A DNA stretch of 38,382 nucleotides from Candidatus Coprenecus pullicola (GTDB lineage: Bacteria; Bacteroidota; Bacteroidia; Bacteroidales; UBA932): the NCBI GenBank assembly GCA_018711925.1, contig DVHR01000063.1:1-38382 (forward strand), in the 5' to 3' direction. Of the stretch, positions 31,265 to 38,382 are shown one piece after another. Below the pieces are notes generated by a model, which was given only the letters and a program-made list of their open reading frames with translations, made no database searches and had not been told where the DNA came from. Numbering within the stretch: position 1 is the first letter of the stretch; every line of letters begins with the position of its first letter. Made by a program: the position numbers and the translations under genes.

Positions 31265-33361
31265 TTATTTTGAATTGACTATACTGAATGAAAAAGGCGC
31301 GGTCTCCACAGCCACTGAGCCGGAGCCGTCATACTGCAGTCCGAACGGCAGGTCGAATACTTTGCGTACCGGCTCGGAAGACTTGTTCAGGGCCACAAGC
31401 ACATACTCGCCCATATATACACGCATATAGGCCAGATAATCCTTATCAGCGGACAGCAGGTACCAGTCTCCGTAAAGCAGAGGCATACTGGAGGAGCGTT
31501 CCGCAGTAAGGGCACGTACCGTGTCAAATACATCGGCCTCATGCCTGTTGCGCGGCTCGAACTGAGCCCAGCGGCGGTTGTCCGGATCGTTGCCTCCGGG
31601 CTGTCCCCACTCGTCACCGGTATATATGACCGGAATACCGGGCAAGGTCATGTTCATCGCATGAAGCATGGCCAGCTTGCGGTAAGCCACAGTATCGCTC
31701 ACTCCTATCTCGCGCTTCCAGCCGGCGGCCTTGTAGTCCTCGCCCGGAACAAGGTCCCCTCCTACGATAGACACGTAACGGGCCCGGTCATGGTTGCCGG
31801 AGATGACACCCATCAGATTGTGATAGCCGTAGGTGTGCAGGCTGGCGTCTATCGTCCCTGCCAGGTCGGCGAAAGAGCCTTCCGGTGTGGACGTTGCCCA
31901 GATGTATGTATCATAGATATTGAAGTCAAACTGACAGTCCAGCATCCCTGTACGGACATAAGACGAGATAAGTTCCGGAGAGCCGTACGTCTCCCCTATC
32001 TGAAACACGCTGCGGTCCGGCACCCTCTCCAGCAGCTTGCGGGTCAGTTTGCGCCAGTACACCTCGGGGATGTGCTTCGTGGCGTCATGACGGAATCCGT
32101 CCAGCTCGTATTCCTGCATCCAGAATACCGCGGAGTCTGTCATCGGCTCATTGACATCCTCTCTCTCCAGGTCCAGGGTCGGAATATGCCTGTCGAACCA
32201 TGTAGTCAGACGGAACTCGTCCCATAGTTCCAGATTGGGCCGCCCGTCCGGGGTGAACTCAGGCGTCTTCCAGTCCGGATGGGCCTGAAGAAGCGGACTT
32301 TCAACATGCAGATGATTGGCCACATAGTCCAGGATGATGTTCTTGTCATCCCCGTGTACGTCTGCTATCAGGCCGCGCAGTTCCTCCGGCGTACCGTAAC
32401 GGGGATCAATCTTGGTCATATACACCGGCCAGTAGCCGTGGTATCCGGTAAAGCGGGTATATGGATCCTTGTTGAGTCCCCAGACAGTATAAGGGTTCTG
32501 GGTTATCGGAGATATCCACAGGGTGTTCACTCCGAGTGTATCGAAATACCCCTCCCGCAGCCTGGCGTCTATGCCGGCCAGGTCACCTCCGTAATAATCG
32601 GCCTTAGGAAGCACGTCGGGACGGTTGGCTTTCCAGTCGTTGGCGGTATTGCCGTTGACGAAACGGTCCACCATTATCTGGTACATAATCCAGCCTTGAC
32701 GGTCAGTCCTTTCCAGTTCCGAAGCCGCAGCCATCACTCTCCCGTAGCGCACGGGCACGAGGATATCGCTTCCGGCTCCCCCGGCATTGTAGGTATAGAT
32801 ACGGATATAGGAGCGTTCCATGTCCTCAGCATTGTCGGGAATATGCACGGTGAACTCCCCGTCCTTGCGGTAAGACATGAATTTATGGTCAAGTAAGGTG
32901 TTCTGCCACAAGACAAGATAACCTGCCGGAGAATTCTGTGCCCTCACAGTAAATTCCCTGCCCCCCATATTGCTGCCTATGGTAGCCATTGACGGAACGG
33001 CTGCTCCGGCCGGTGTCTTCCACTTCAGCACGATCACTCCGCTCTCTTCTCCGGATGTCACTCTGACCGTTGACACGTTGCGCGAAGAAGGACCTGCGAC
33101 AAGCATCACAGTATCCATATCATCCACTGACACAGGTATTACAGTGTAGTCCTCACTGCTGACAGCATCTACTTTCTCTATCTTGGGGAAATAGTCCCTG
33201 ACTATCAGCAGAGTGGTATCCCCGGAAATCAGACAGGGCATGGCGGGAGCCGACTCCTCGTTGAAAAACGGAGCCCGCTCCACCCTATATGAGCACGATG
33301 CCGACACAATAAAAACAAGCGGCATCAGCAGCCTCATGTACTTTATACGATTCTTATTCAT
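31265..33361 (-). CDS. Large GH13 lipoprotein with N-terminal beta domains
   Basis: A 698-residue lipoprotein (S-A-S-C23 counted from the ATG at 33361; a start at 33337 is also possible). Residues about 30-200 form beta-rich domains, one IPT/Ig-like and one CBM-like. The GH13 barrel starts at W-I-M-Y-Q-I-M-V-D-R-F-V-N-G and has D426 (D-G-F-R-H-D), E457 (Q-I-G-E-T-Y) and D525 (G-N-H-D). The order resembles cyclomaltodextrinase/pullulanase-like enzymes of Bacteroidota. Likely membrane-anchored, facing periplasm or surface. It starts 15 bp after susG and ends 9 bp before the next amylase. Confidence 0.85.
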   Translation of the reverse strand: MNKNRIKYMRLLMPLVFIVSASCSYRVERAPFFNEESAPAMPCLISGDTTLLIVRDYFPKIEKVDAVSSEDYTVIPVSVDDMDTVMLVAGPSSRNVSTVRVTSGEESGVIVLKWKTPAGAAVPSMATIGSNMGGREFTVRAQNSPAGYLVLWQNTLLDHKFMSYRKDGEFTVHIPDNAEDMERSYIRIYTYNAGGAGSDILVPVRYGRVMAAASELERTDRQGWIMYQIMVDRFVNGNTANDWKANRPDVLPKADYYGGDLAGIDARLREGYFDTLGVNTLWISPITQNPYTVWGLNKDPYTRFTGYHGYWPVYMTKIDPRYGTPEELRGLIADVHGDDKNIILDYVANHLHVESPLLQAHPDWKTPEFTPDGRPNLELWDEFRLTTWFDRHIPTLDLEREDVNEPMTDSAVFWMQEYELDGFRHDATKHIPEVYWRKLTRKLLERVPDRSVFQIGETYGSPELISSYVRTGMLDCQFDFNIYDTYIWATSTPEGSFADLAGTIDASLHTYGYHNLMGVISGNHDRARYVSIVGGDLVPGEDYKAAGWKREIGVSDTVAYRKLAMLHAMNMTLPGIPVIYTGDEWGQPGGNDPDNRRWAQFEPRNRHEADVFDTVRALTAERSSSMPLLYGDWYLLSADKDYLAYMRVYMGEYVLVALNKSSEPVRKVFDLPFGLQYDGSGSVAVETAPFSFSIVNSK

Positions 33362-33376
33362 TTTTATCTCGTTTTT

Positions 33377-35416
33377 CTACAAATCAAACACTACTGACGA
33401 ATACGGTCCCATCATCAATCTGGGCTGAGAGCCGCTTTCATTCATAAACACATCCCCCTGCACGGCCACTGCGCCATACACAGTATCGTGCAGCAGGAAA
33501 TTAATCTCCGAACCGCTGAAATTGTGCAGGACAAGCACGCGGTCTCCTTCGTAGTCCATAATCCAGGCGCATAGAGCAGGCAGGGCTGTCAAAGACTCAT
33601 TGTACAGGTCATGACGCACCATCTTTCCATTTGCAAGTGCGGGAACAGCATTGCGCGCCAGCGCAAAATCCTTGTACACCCGGAACACCGACGCCGAATC
33701 TGCGGTCTGTTCCATGACAGAAGCCGATCCGAGGCTGACATCAGACTTTCCTGCATACGCGTACAGGTCTGGCGTATAGCTGTCTCCCCAATTCATAGGA
33801 GTCCTTACATACTCATCGCCCTGATCCTTGACTCCGGTATATCCCAGCTCCTCACCATAATATATATAAGGTGCACCGCCGGCTGTCAGCAACACTGCCC
33901 CTGCCAGCTTCATTTTCGCAGTCGAACCGCCGAGATCACTTCCCGCACGGTTCTCATCGTGGTTGGAGAGCTTGGTCGCCTCGATATAGTCCGGACGGAC
34001 TGCTGCATATTCATCCTGATAGGACAGAATATCCCTGACAAACGTATTCCCGACACCCCCGTTAATGGCCGCCGACAGCCTCCACCAGAAAGAGAAATCA
34101 AAGGCAGCGGGCAACCCGGCGTAATATGGAGCCACCTCGTTATGCTCGGAGAATACCTCCCCGACCATATAGAAAGGCCCGTCTCCTGAATAATAACCGT
34201 CCATGGCCTCGTAGAACTTTCCGAGGAAGACCGGATTCTCGTTGGAGCCGGCATTATGATAAATATGTTTCACCGCATCCAGACGCATACCGTCTATCCC
34301 GGCATCTATCCACTGTCTGCCTATGCGCACCATCTCCTCAAACGCCGGGGACTGCTCCGCACTTTCCGCAGGACCGTAGTTGAGGTCAGCGAACCAGCTG
34401 GTCCACATGTGGGAATGGTAGTAGAGAGTACCGGGCATGAGCAGATCATGGACTGCGTTGTTGTCACTTGATGTAAACAGAGGATACTCCACACCGTACT
34501 CTATTACCGCGTCCGCGGCATCTGCCGCCCCGTACTTGGTACCCGGAGTCCAGTCGTCCGTTCCCTCCGTCCGTATCAGAAAACCCCATGGAGAATCGAA
34601 GTCCACCGCCAGGGAATAAAGCCCGTTCCCGTCATCATAGAACTTTACATAACGCGCCGGGTCACCCATATACAGATACTTGTCGCTGTCAGTATCCGTA
34701 GCGGTGTTCTCACTGTCCGCCGGACCGTCCGACTCCGTTACGGTAAGTAAAGGATGAGCCGGATCCGACCAGTCCAATACGAACTCCATGACCCCTTTTG
34801 CGGAGTTTCCTGCCACGAACCACTGTCCGGCGTCATATCCTCCGGAACCCTCCGTGGCTATCATCGGGATATTGCCGGCCTCTATATCCGCGGCGGGATT
34901 CTCCGAGAAAATGTAGAAGTCCCTGTACGGGCTGTCCCCGCTCTCACAGGCCTCCAGGAACCAGGGATGATCACTGCCTGTATGGTTGAGCACGTAATCC
35001 ATGTATATCCTGATACCGCGGTTGTGCGCCGCCTCCACCAGGGCCTTGAAATCATCCATTGTCCCGAACTCCGGATTGACAGTCCCGTAGTCCGTTATGT
35101 CATAGCCGTGATAGGACATGGCCGGATGTACCGGAGAAAGCCATATGGCAGAAACTCCCAGTGAATCCAGATAGTCCAGTTTGTCTATGATACCCCGAAA
35201 ATCCCCTATGCCGTCTCCGTCCGAATCCGCAAAAGAGTATACCAGAAGCTGATATGTTATACCGCCGTGTTTGGTTCCATCCCACTCCGGAGGAAGTGCC
35301 CTCACCCGCAGCCCGTCCTCTTGTCCGCTGTCCGTGCCGGAAGAACCGGGCCTGCACGACAAAAACATAAGAACAGAAACACATATCAGGACTATGTAAT
35401 ACAACGTCGCTCTCAT
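33377..35416 (-). CDS. susG: SusG-like surface alpha-amylase with inserted CBM58
   Basis: A 679-residue lipoprotein from the ATG at 35416 (F-L-S-C21). The frame opens 17 codons earlier, but that part lies in the terminator stem. Q-L-L-V-Y-S-F-A-D-S-D-G-D-G, M-S-Y-H-G-Y-D and K-H-I-Y-H closely match B. thetaiotaomicron SusG as I recall it. The catalytic triad is D380, E420 and D487, each 8-11 residues before the SusG positions (388, 431, 498). A region of about 130 residues inserted before the Y-Y-H-S-H segment corresponds to the starch-binding CBM58 of SusG. It would cut starch at the cell surface. It lies behind an intrinsic terminator, so its level may be lower than that of susCDE. Confidence 0.93.
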   Translation of the reverse strand: MRATLYYIVLICVSVLMFLSCRPGSSGTDSGQEDGLRVRALPPEWDGTKHGGITYQLLVYSFADSDGDGIGDFRGIIDKLDYLDSLGVSAIWLSPVHPAMSYHGYDITDYGTVNPEFGTMDDFKALVEAAHNRGIRIYMDYVLNHTGSDHPWFLEACESGDSPYRDFYIFSENPAADIEAGNIPMIATEGSGGYDAGQWFVAGNSAKGVMEFVLDWSDPAHPLLTVTESDGPADSENTATDTDSDKYLYMGDPARYVKFYDDGNGLYSLAVDFDSPWGFLIRTEGTDDWTPGTKYGAADAADAVIEYGVEYPLFTSSDNNAVHDLLMPGTLYYHSHMWTSWFADLNYGPAESAEQSPAFEEMVRIGRQWIDAGIDGMRLDAVKHIYHNAGSNENPVFLGKFYEAMDGYYSGDGPFYMVGEVFSEHNEVAPYYAGLPAAFDFSFWWRLSAAINGGVGNTFVRDILSYQDEYAAVRPDYIEATKLSNHDENRAGSDLGGSTAKMKLAGAVLLTAGGAPYIYYGEELGYTGVKDQGDEYVRTPMNWGDSYTPDLYAYAGKSDVSLGSASVMEQTADSASVFRVYKDFALARNAVPALANGKMVRHDLYNESLTALPALCAWIMDYEGDRVLVLHNFSGSEINFLLHDTVYGAVAVQGDVFMNESGSQPRLMMGPYSSVVFDL

Positions 35417-35431
35417 AAGGAATAATGATTT

Positions 35432-35463
35432 AAAAAAGGGCGGGTAACAATCTTTCCCGCCCT
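35432..35463 (-). terminator. Intrinsic terminator between susE and susG
   Basis: On the minus strand AGGGCGGG and CCCGCCCT (35463-35456 and 35444-35437) make a perfect 8-bp GC-rich stem over an 11-nt loop. It is followed by a run of six T (35437-35432). It lies 36 bp after the susE stop and 16 nt before the susG ATG, inside what otherwise looks like one operon. Confidence 0.8.
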
Positions 35464-35499
35464 CCAATATTTTCAGATTCTCATGTACCGCCGTGCCAC

Positions 35500-36663
35500 T
35501 TACTCTACAGGCTGGCCGTAATCGGCTGTGCTAAGACTGTAGGTAGGATTCTCCCAGTCGTTGAGGTCAAGGTAGAAGCGGTACTGGCCGGGCTCGGTAA
35601 TCTGGATATTGTCACCGGTTCCTATGCCTACGCCGTTCTCACCTTCTCCGGTACCGATCCATATAGGTTGTTCAGCATCAACATCGAGTATAAACTTGAA
35701 GCCTCCGGCCGCTGTAATATCGAGGTCGATATAGAACTTGCCGTTGGAGCGGATCTGGATCATCTCGTCGGTATTGGCATCACCTGTTGTCCAGCCGTTG
35801 AAGTCACCGGCAACCTTCACACTGTTGAAGCCCCTGTTCATGTTGAGTGTCAGGGTTGATTTCACAAAATGGAAACTGTAATAGCGGTATGTGCTATAGT
35901 TGGTAATATTGCCGCTTCCTCCGTCGTTCCAGAGAGTGATGGATGGAGCCTCGGGTTCCGTACTGGTCATAGTGCCTGAGCCCCAGTTTCCGTTATCCCA
36001 ATTGGTAGCGCCCGTTATCTTGAAGCCGTAATCGGCACAGTCAGCTCCAAAGTCAATCACGCCAACATAATTCTCCTCATCTTCCGCATAACTGAACAGA
36101 TGAGCAACGGCATTCGGATCCCAGGGAGCAGCTGGCCATCCCCAAGGAGCACCTGTAACATAAACCATCTCGTACACTTTCTCGGCATCGAAAGGAGTGA
36201 TGTCCGAGGAAATGGTGTTGGATACCAGCGCTTCCACTGTTTCTACAGTAGAGGACTCACCCATCATCTCGGCCTCAATGCGGAAGTACACAGTTACGGG
36301 GACTCCGGCCTCGCAGTTGAGGGTAATGAGAGCATTGTTCAGAGTGTTGGCCGATACTGTGATACCGACTGTATCCGTAGTAGTGTTGCCGAGTGACATC
36401 TTGGAAGAGAAGTCTTCATTGATGTCCACATACGCTGTATACCTTGCGGCAGTAGCGATACCGAAGTCAACAGGAGAAAATGTAAGGGTGGCGAAGTTTT
36501 CTCCTTCCACCAGGACAAAGCCGCCTTCAGGGGTTGACAATTCGTCCAGCACAGGATCTACCACGTTATCAGGAACGTAGGTGACAATCTCCTTCTCGGC
36601 ACAGGATATCAGTGCGAAGACGGACATCAGGCCGGCGGCCAATATGTTAAATATCTTTTTCAT
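35500..36663 (-). CDS. susE: SusE-like starch-binding surface lipoprotein
   Basis: A 387-residue lipoprotein (L-I-S-C21, followed by A-E-K-E). The N-terminal Ig-like SusE domain (about 35-145) is followed by two carbohydrate-binding modules: W-G-W-P near residue 175 and W-N in the first, then N-S-V-K-V-A-G-D-F-N-G-W and P-G-Q-Y-R-F-Y-L-D-L-N-D-W-E-N-P-T-Y in the second. Tryptophans and tyrosines of this kind hold maltooligosaccharides on the cell surface. Only one SusE/SusF-type gene is present, while the B. thetaiotaomicron locus has both. Lies 29 bp after susD. Confidence 0.9.
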   Translation of the reverse strand: MKKIFNILAAGLMSVFALISCAEKEIVTYVPDNVVDPVLDELSTPEGGFVLVEGENFATLTFSPVDFGIATAARYTAYVDINEDFSSKMSLGNTTTDTVGITVSANTLNNALITLNCEAGVPVTVYFRIEAEMMGESSTVETVEALVSNTISSDITPFDAEKVYEMVYVTGAPWGWPAAPWDPNAVAHLFSYAEDEENYVGVIDFGADCADYGFKITGATNWDNGNWGSGTMTSTEPEAPSITLWNDGGSGNITNYSTYRYYSFHFVKSTLTLNMNRGFNSVKVAGDFNGWTTGDANTDEMIQIRSNGKFYIDLDITAAGGFKFILDVDAEQPIWIGTGEGENGVGIGTGDNIQITEPGQYRFYLDLNDWENPTYSLSTADYGQPVE

Positions 36664-36692
36664 ATCGTTCTATTCTATTTTAGGGTTGTCTG

Positions 36693-38297
36693 TTAATAAC
36701 CGGGGTTCTGATCCAGCTTGCTGTTGGAGTTGATTTCGGTACTGGGGATAGGATAGAGGTTGTAGCGTTCATCCACTCCGTTGCCCTCATAAGAGCCTCC
36801 CTTCCAATCCCAGAGATAGGTAGAGGATGTCAGCAGACCGAAGCGGATAAGGTCCTGACGGCGCATGTTCTCCCAATAGAGCTCACGGGCACGCTCGCTG
36901 ATGATGGCATCCTCGGTAAGGGTAATCGAGCCAAGTCCGGCACGCTCGCGCACTGCATCGAGAGCAGCCTGACCGTCACCGCTGGCTCCATTCAATACTG
37001 CCTCAGCCAGCATCAGATACGCATCGGCAGCCCTGAAGATGGGATAATCCGTATCAGGATAGGACGAGGTACTGTTATCGGCAGGCGAGCCGTCATGCTT
37101 GAGGTTGGTGAACTTCATCTGGCACCAGCCGCTGGCGAAGTTGGAGTTGTCCAGTATCTCGCGGGTATGGGGCTCTTCACCGAACTCGGAACCGTCAGTA
37201 AACAGATACCTCTGGTCCTGCCCCTCCTCACCTTCGAAGTAATCGAGGAACTGAGGGGTCACTACGAGACCGCCCCAGCCGTCGTTGGTACCGAGGGCTG
37301 CCTGCCATTCAGGATTACCTGAGACGATGGAGCCCTTGATTACGAAGTTAGTGCTGCCGTAGGTCTGGATATTGGCGCCGTCGCTCTGCACTGCGAAGAT
37401 GATCTCGGGGCAGAGGTTGTTGTCTGCAGAGAAGTTCCACTGCCAGTCATCTACCAGAGACATGTTGTCGACTATCTTGCTACTTTCATCTGCGCACTCC
37501 TGCCATGCGGAGATGACGGGACGGCCCTCAGGGTCATTTGCCGTGAACACCTCTGCGTTCAGATAGAGCTTTGCAAGCAGCATTGTGGCGAACTCCTGGC
37601 TTACACGGCCATACTCGGTTTGTGCCAGGGGACGGAGACCGTCGCGGAAGTTGTTCTCACCGGTAATCTCGTTCACCAGCCACTCGTAAAGATCGTAGCG
37701 GAGAATCTGCTCGGGACCTGTCGCACCTACAGAGTTTTCCTCGGTAGCGAAAGGCACGTTGCCGAAGAGGTCGATGGCGTGATAGTAGCTCAATGCCCTC
37801 AGGCCTCTGGCCTGGGCTATCATGTAGTCCATCTCCTCACCCTGGAACTCTGCGGCTGCAGCCTCGCCGCGGCGGATGAACTCGTTGCAGAGACCGATCT
37901 GATAGTAGATACGGGAGAACATGGCTGTCACGAATACGTCGGAGGTAGTCCAGCTCAATCCGTGGAGAGACTTGATGGTCTGGTCATTCCAGCAAGTGCT
38001 GGCCTCATCGGTGGGCAGCTCCTGCAAGTGGAAGAGAGCCCTCATGTACTGGCCGTAACCGCCGTCGATACCGTCGATGTCGGGAGAGGAGTCAGGACCT
38101 TCGGAGGCGCTGACGGACAGACCGCCGTAGCACTTGGCCAGCAGCTGCTGATATGCCTCGATGCTGTTGAGCACGTCCTCAGGTGTCTCGAGGTTAGGGT
38201 CGATAGGCTCCACATTCAAGTCCTGCACGCAGGAGGCGGTGAAGAGGAGCGAAGCCGACACCATTATAGAAACGAATAATGTGGTTATCTTTTTCAT
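36693..38297 (-). CDS. susD: SusD/RagB-family starch-receptor lipoprotein
   Basis: A 534-residue lipoprotein (T-A-S-C23). SusD-family landmarks are present: the N-terminal Y-Q-Q-L-L-A-K-C-Y segment, the R-G-L-R-A-L-S-Y-Y-H-A-I-D-L-F-G-N-V-P tetratricopeptide helix, and the C-terminal R-A-R-E-L-Y-W-E-N-M-R-R-Q-D-L-I-R-F-G with the closing Y-P-I-P-x-x-E-I-N-x-N-x-x-L-x-Q-N-P-G-Y. It forms the lid of the SusC transporter and binds starch helices. Its gene starts 18 bp after the susC stop. Confidence 0.96.
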   Translation of the reverse strand: MKKITTLFVSIMVSASLLFTASCVQDLNVEPIDPNLETPEDVLNSIEAYQQLLAKCYGGLSVSASEGPDSSPDIDGIDGGYGQYMRALFHLQELPTDEASTCWNDQTIKSLHGLSWTTSDVFVTAMFSRIYYQIGLCNEFIRRGEAAAAEFQGEEMDYMIAQARGLRALSYYHAIDLFGNVPFATEENSVGATGPEQILRYDLYEWLVNEITGENNFRDGLRPLAQTEYGRVSQEFATMLLAKLYLNAEVFTANDPEGRPVISAWQECADESSKIVDNMSLVDDWQWNFSADNNLCPEIIFAVQSDGANIQTYGSTNFVIKGSIVSGNPEWQAALGTNDGWGGLVVTPQFLDYFEGEEGQDQRYLFTDGSEFGEEPHTREILDNSNFASGWCQMKFTNLKHDGSPADNSTSSYPDTDYPIFRAADAYLMLAEAVLNGASGDGQAALDAVRERAGLGSITLTEDAIISERARELYWENMRRQDLIRFGLLTSSTYLWDWKGGSYEGNGVDERYNLYPIPSTEINSNSKLDQNPGY

Positions 38298-38315
38298 ATT
38301 TCAGATCTCCTTGAT

Positions 38316-38382
38316 TTAGAAGTTGTATTTAAGACCGATGATATAGGTGCGGGGACGGGGATAGAGATTGTTGTCGATGCCC
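38316..38382 (-). CDS. susC: SusC-type TonB-dependent transporter, last 21 codons only
   Basis: Reading from the window edge on the minus strand gives G-I-D-N-N-L-Y-P-R-P-R-T-Y-I-I-G-L-K-Y-N-F and stop. The Y-P-R-P-R-T-Y strand and terminal aromatic residue are the standard end of SusC/RagA outer-membrane barrels. The rest of the gene lies beyond the window. Position directly before susD confirms the call. Confidence 0.9.
   Translation of the reverse strand, partial: GIDNNLYPRPRTYIIGLKYNF

Overview
The window looks like a chromosomal segment of a gut-type Bacteroidota, most likely order Bacteroidales. The evidence is a starch-utilisation (Sus-type) locus with SusC/SusD/SusE, an Omp28-type protein with a BACON-like domain, lipoproteins of Bacteroidota type, and start-proximal promoters of the Bacteroides form TTTG-N~19-TAnnTTTG instead of E. 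coli-like boxes. I cannot name the genus from sequence alone. No rRNA, tRNA, CRISPR array or phage genes are visible.

Layout. Bases 1-1154 hold the 3' part of an Omp28-like gene. Bases 1288-6168 form a tight plus-strand operon: OPT-family transporter, ZIP metal transporter, peptidase T, YbjQ-like protein and AlaX-like alanyl-tRNA editing protein. A SIMPL-domain protein follows, with its start codon inside a perfect 12-bp inverted repeat. Bases 7008-8634 hold a REP-associated-type tyrosine transposase (RAYT) embedded in imperfect palindromic repeats of constant 83-84 bp period. The gene lies between the two arms of one repeat unit, which form a perfect 13-bp inverted repeat. Bases 8631-18707 carry two unrelated-looking AAA_14/DUF4143 ATPases, a family 2 glycosyltransferase, a broken RhuM-Fic type gene, a UvrA2-type ABC ATPase and a large DUF4922-SpoIID fusion.

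Bases 18708-23394 are repeat-rich. They contain a second locus of the 83-bp family, a family of 40-bp palindromes with 105-bp period, and a third palindrome family with about 106-bp spacing interrupted by a 107-bp foldback element. The second and third families have different stems but share the loop core AATCGCGGGAAA. Among these repeats sit a BF3164-like propeller lipoprotein and an AmpG-like MFS permease. Next come a CPA2-type antiporter, a NamZ-like exo-N-acetylmuramidase and an unknown lipoprotein (23395-27831, plus strand).

Bases 27941-38382 (minus strand) are a starch/alpha-glucan locus in transcription order susC (only its end), susD, susE, susG and three more GH13 amylases, the last SusA-like. 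Surface lipoproteins SusD/SusE and the CBM-bearing SusG would bind and cut starch outside the cell, SusC would import the oligosaccharides, and the remaining GH13 enzymes would finish the job. A strong intrinsic terminator lies between susE and susG and could set lower enzyme than receptor expression.

The best candidates for something undescribed are the RAYT module inside its own hairpin arms with dispersed 83-bp arrays, and the two palindrome families with a conserved loop and exchanged stems. All functional statements are from reading the sequence and from family knowledge; no searches were run.
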